Positions 56,101-62,100 of a DNA stretch of 64,000 nucleotides are shown piece by piece. This stretch comes from Chondrilla cf. caribensis (lineage: Eukaryota > Porifera > Demospongiae > Chondrillida > Chondrillidae), in the NCBI GenBank assembly GCA_964020155.1, contig OZ026561.1:1879047-1943046 (forward strand). The letters run 5' to 3'. Numbering within the stretch: position 1 is the stretch's first letter; every line of letters begins with the position of its first letter. The notes beneath the pieces were generated by a model. It was given only the letters and a program-made list of their open reading frames with translations, had not been told where the DNA came from and searched no databases. A program made the position numbers and the translations under genes.

Positions 56101-59100
56101 GAAAGTAAGTATATAAGCTTCATCAATAGTGTGTTGCAGTACTCATTAATAATATTATGTTCTCTCACCTGAAATATCTATTATTTATTGTAATATTTAT
56201 ATTAATATTTAAAATGCATTTAGTTTCATTTTATCACTGCAAATTGAAATACATCATGAATTTCTTGACCTTTCTTGAATACCTGCCTTATTTGCCCTAA
56301 ACTCACAATTGTAATGTTAACCCAGTTTCACTTTTCATGAAAAGTATTCATAATCATTAGTGACATACATTTATTTCTTGAATTACAGATCCATGTCAGT
56401 GTCCACCTGCTCCAGCAAATTGTAGAACATCCTCATGTTCTGGAACAGCTGGTGTTGGTGCATACATTTACTACTATTGCAACAGTGGTTACTATCAAGT
56501 AGGAAGTAGCTATGCTAGATGTCTTCCCTTTGGTAACTGGACTGACCCACCAACCTGCAAGAAGAGTAAGTAAAAAATGTTTTGGGCTTGTATACTACTT
56601 GTACATTTCAACACCTACAGTATATACCTGATATAGACAAGCAATTAATCTGGGTACATTCTACGAACAGAAGTAGCTATATTTAAAAAATGATTTAAAT
56701 CAGTTCAAATGGTTTGCCATCATATATCCTTTGTGTTTATATGTATAATGATATATATATATACAGATATAGCTGTATTGCTCTATCCTACAGACTTCCT
56801 CGGTATCTAATAAACAGTGTAACCATGCACATATACAAGATCTCCACTGTTTGGTATAGCTATTACATGAGGATCCAACAATTTTAATGAAAACTCAATC
56901 GAATATGCATCGTTATTATGTCAAATGAAATGTGATGGTTAAATCAATCAAAAATACCGTAATTACACCAAGGGAATAATACATCAAATTGACACACTTT
57001 TACCATAGCATAAAAATACCATCCAAGAAATTGGATGGTAGAACAATCTGGAATCATATATTTAATTGAAAGGCACTATAATCACTAAACCACATGTTTA
57101 ACCACAAAAAGAGATATATCAATCAACTTCCTTGTTGCCATGGACTTTCTGCATGCTGCTAATACAATTATAGTATACACTTACACTTGCTTTCCGCATA
57201 ATATTGCATCTTATTTTAAGGTTTGGTTACGGCAGTGATATCTTATTTAGCCTGAACTGTCTGTACGATGGATTATACAAGTTGAATTATTATAATATAT
57301 TCTATTTTTAAGACATTGAAGCCAACATTGGTAACATAAAATGCAATAACTTTATGGCCAGAATTATTTATACACTCTGGTGTTTTTCTGCTTTCTAGTC
57401 AAACCTTGTAGTTGTCCTTCTCCACCCATGAATGGAACAATAAGTTGCAGTGAATCTCATCTTGCTGGTGCCGGTAGCAGAGTGACATACTCCTGTAACA
57501 GTGGTTACTACCTATCAGGAAGTAGCAGCAGGACTTGTCAAATTAGTGGCAACTGGACAGGGACAGATCCAACCTGTGTGAATAGTAAGTTGTTAAGAAT
57601 CGATGATGTAACATAGTATACATTAAATCAACTATATGCTATGGTTGCTAATAATGTTACATAGTATACAGTCACCAAATCAAATATTATAATTTAAAGG
57701 TAATTCGGGGTAATTCTGAATAAACTTTCAAACTTCTGTCGGTCGTACCTGTCTCCGGAACAGGACTTTGAAACAAACTATGCTGCGGAGTACCTTGGGT
57801 CATACTCTACTCAAAGATGATCAATCGACTTCTTTACAGCATCGCTATAGTGAAGCGAATGTTGAAGGTCGGAATGACGCAATTCGGGTATAATTTTGAA
57901 AAATCGCTCTTGAAGATATGAGAGGCGGTGAATAGCATGCCAAACAGATGGCACAAGAGAAAAAATCTAAGTTGGCCTGAAAAACATTACTACATATTAC
58001 GTATGGCTAACAAACTTTTATAAGTATACATACGCATACGTTCGCGGAAACTGCATTTGAACGCCCTGTCACGGGAGTTTTGGTCTGAGCCGAAGTGCCT
58101 CAAGGCAATTACGTTTCGAGAGTTTGCCCTAGTTTGCACAAGGCATATTATGTCTTGACGATCTCGGTTGGAAAGCTGAAAGATACTTTGTACAGAAGCT
58201 GTAACAAAGTTTCGAAGACTCATTTATCTTGTTTATCCAGAGCGGCAAGTGAACTGCAGTTCACTGTCGCTAGGAAAGGTGCTGTATGAGTGAATTCTGA
58301 CTATTGTTTGGAAGCTTACTCGTACACCTATATATACTCTGCTCACAAGAGCCATTGTGAGTTCTTAGTATCTAGTCTTCAAGCAGTGATTCAAGTAAAA
58401 GTGTTCAGAATTACCCAGTATTCAAAATTACCCCGAATTACCTTGCTGTTTTTCTATCTTGAAACAGTTGCGTGATAATATTATGTAATGATCTGTCAGT
58501 GAATATCACATACAGCATGTATTAGCTATTGTGATCACATATGCTTACATAGTTTACATAGGATGTTATAAGTCACAAAGGATATTATTAGTTATTTCTT
58601 AATAATAGTACCAATTTGCAATGGATGTACACAATAATATTATTCTAAGACTTTTTTTTGTTCTAACTTTGGAGTCAATTGCGATGTTGTTAAGTAAACA
58701 GGAATCTGGAGGTGAATAATAAGGTTATTACATCAAATAAAATGCACTACTACAACAATAATTAAGTGTATATCCACTTCATTAAGTTAATAATTTCAAT
58801 TTTCTCTCTCTATTATCATAGGAGCATGTAGCTGTCCACCCTCCCCATCCAATGGCTACATCAGGTCCTGTTCAGGTACAGTAAACTATGGGAGCACACT
58901 CTATTACTACTGCTATAGTGGGTATAGTCGTAGTGGTAGCTCCTACAGAAGATGTCAGCCAGGTGGACACTGGTCAGGAAGAGCTCCACTGTGTTTGAGA
59001 AGTGAGATAATAAAATTATGTTGATTATGACATATTTGGTACATTAAATGTAATATTCAACATTGAGGTATGTCCATATTTTTACCATTATTAATTTAAT

Positions 59101-62100
59101 AGATTCATGTCCCTGTCCTCCTTCTCCAAGTAATGGATACATAAGAAGCTGTTATAGTACAGATTCAGTCGGTTCTTATGTGTACTACTACTGTAACAGT
59201 GGATATCTCCTGACAAGTGGAGATAGTTCAAGGAGGTGTCAGCTAGGAGGGAACTGGACAGGAAGTGAACCAGTTTGTAAAAAAGGTGTGTGGATGAGGG
59301 ATGTTTGATTGAAATTATAATATTGACAATAATATCTGGTCATTACTTTTATTATCTACATACATATTTTATCTCCCAATGCAAAATTGCCAGCAGATGA
59401 GGGTTGGACCATCATGGTATTGTCCAATTGGCTCGTCATCTAATCTTTTTTCTCATGGGCTGTATAATTGCTGAGATATCTTAATACCGAATTTCGCTGT
59501 TTAAGTTCTTTGTGTGTTGAACACAGAACTTGGAGCATTACCCACCACATGAAAGCAACTATTTTATAGTCTCCACTGTACCTTTATCATAATTCTTACA
59601 TCATTTTACCTCCCGCCTCATTATTATTCACACAGTCATCATCTCATCATCACCTGTCACTGCATGCATAAAAGTGCACACACAATCAGTATTCCATACC
59701 AATAAAGAAGACAGCAGATAGCTGTTGGAATGTTAGGTGTGAAATTATCTTGGCTAGTGAAATACATTGAACTCTTAATATTCATAATATGCTAATAATT
59801 TAATAATCGTATGTATTAATGTAATATTATATATAATAATTTTTTGTTCTCTTGGTTAGTTGCTTATTCAATTTTAAAATAATATATATATATATATACT
59901 CTTCTTTGAATGGACTACACATTTTCATGTCCATCATATTCTTATTATTTAATTGAATTTTTCATCCCATTTGATTTGCAGAAGTGTGTTCCTGTCCATA
60001 TTCTCCGGAAAATGGATTTACTTCTGGCTGCAATATAACTGGAGTTCTTGGAGGCAATGTTGAATACTCTTGTATGAATGGATACTACTTGGTAGGTGCT
60101 AACACTAGAACATGTCAAACTGGTGGTTACTGGACAAGAAGTGCCCCAACCTGTGAAGCAGGTATATACAGTTTATATTCCAATGTCCAAGTATTCTCCC
60201 TAATTTGCTGGCTCTTGTTTCCATGTGTACACACATAGAAACATCTTGTTCCTGTCCTCCTGCTCCAACAAACGGATCAAGGAACTGTAGTGGAAGCAAT
60301 GAAGTAGCTGCTTACAGTCTTTTGAATTATAAGTGTTACAGTGGATATCATATCGTTGGTGATGAGTACAGAACATGTCATCCTAGTGGGAATTGGACTG
60401 GGAGTACACCAATCTGTGCCAAAGGTGATAGTAGTCTTAATTTAACCAGATTAGAAAACCTAACAAATCTGATTCAAATGTTCACATTACTTTTTATGTT
60501 TGGATGTATGTCACATTGTATACCTTTGTTATTCTCCTTCTCCTAACATCCATGATATTAAATATATTATATAATATTATGTGACATGCTATGTTTACTA
60601 TAATCGTATATGTTATATATTATTATATGTTATACAGATGTTCCATGTACTTGTCCACAACCGCCATCCTATGGACACACTAGTCCATGCCCTGGTAATG
60701 TATCCACTGGTTACAAGGTCAGGTATTACTGCAGTAACAACTACCACTTGGCTGGAGATCAGAGTAGAACTTGTCAAGGAAATGGTATCTGGACGGGAGG
60801 TGACCCATCTTGTGCTCAAGGTGGGGTGGGATGAACTGGAATTCATCTGGAGAAGATAATGAACCTTAATGAACATTTTCTACCTCTTCTCCACCAGGTT
60901 GTCCATGTCCCTCTGCTCCTGTGAATGGCTACACCAGCTCTTGCTCTGTGTACAGACCTTACAGTACCTACTACCGAAGAAGTTATCTTTATTACTATTG
61001 TAACAGTGGCTATAGTCTGTATGGAGGCAGCTCGCGCAGAACATGTCAGAGTGATGGTACCTGGTCAGGAAATTCTCCCACTTGTATAAAAAGTACGCAT
61101 TGCCAAGTGGAATACAATGTCATGTTCAAAGACATAAGTTCAGATGCTTTAATATTGCAGCAGTGTGATTAAGTGTCATTTTCAAAAGCAATCATTTCCT
61201 AATTGAAAGGAGATTCAGTGCCTCCATTTAACCATACTTACTACACTAAATCAATTTTCCCTTCTGGTCCTTAATACAAACATTCCTGTACATCAAATTA
61301 ATGTACATATAATATGGTTGATAAAGTAACTTACAATTATTGAAATTGAAATTAAATGTCAGATTATTGCATGTGCTTACTACTTTTAATATTTAATACT
61401 AATAATTATGACGTAGATTTCATACTCGAGATTTTATTTCACTACATTTGTATAGGTTGTGCATGCCCCACTATACTTAATGGATACACATCTTCCTGCA
61501 ATAATTACCGAAGTTACTCTAGCAGACTAAACTACTACTGTAACAGTGAATATCATCGTGTTGGAAGTAGCTATGGATACTGTCAAACCGATAGCTTCTG
61601 GTCACCAAGCCCTCCAACCTGTGTTAGAGGTTAGCTCAATGAACATGTCCTGATCCTTATCTCATCTGACTTACCTTATCAATTATTGGACATGAATAGG
61701 TACCCCATGTCAGTGTCCACCTGCTCCAGCTAATGGTACAACATCTTATTGCTCTGGGTCAGCCAGTGTAGGTACAAACCTTTATTACTATTGTAACAGT
61801 GGTTACTACCGAGAGGGAAGTAGTTTTACTAGATGTCTTCCATTTGGAAACTGGACTACAGAAGCACCAACATGCAAGGAAAGTAAGTATGTAAGCGTCA
61901 TAAATAGTGTGATACTGTACACAATAATGTTAATATGTTCTATTGCCTGAACTATTTATACTTTTGTGTTTAATTATTGTAGTATATAATATAATATTAA
62001 TATTACATTATGTTTGATTTCATCCATTTTTCACCACTTCAAATTGAAATACATCTTGGATTTCTTGACCTCTCCTTGAATACCTGCCTTCTTTGCCCTA

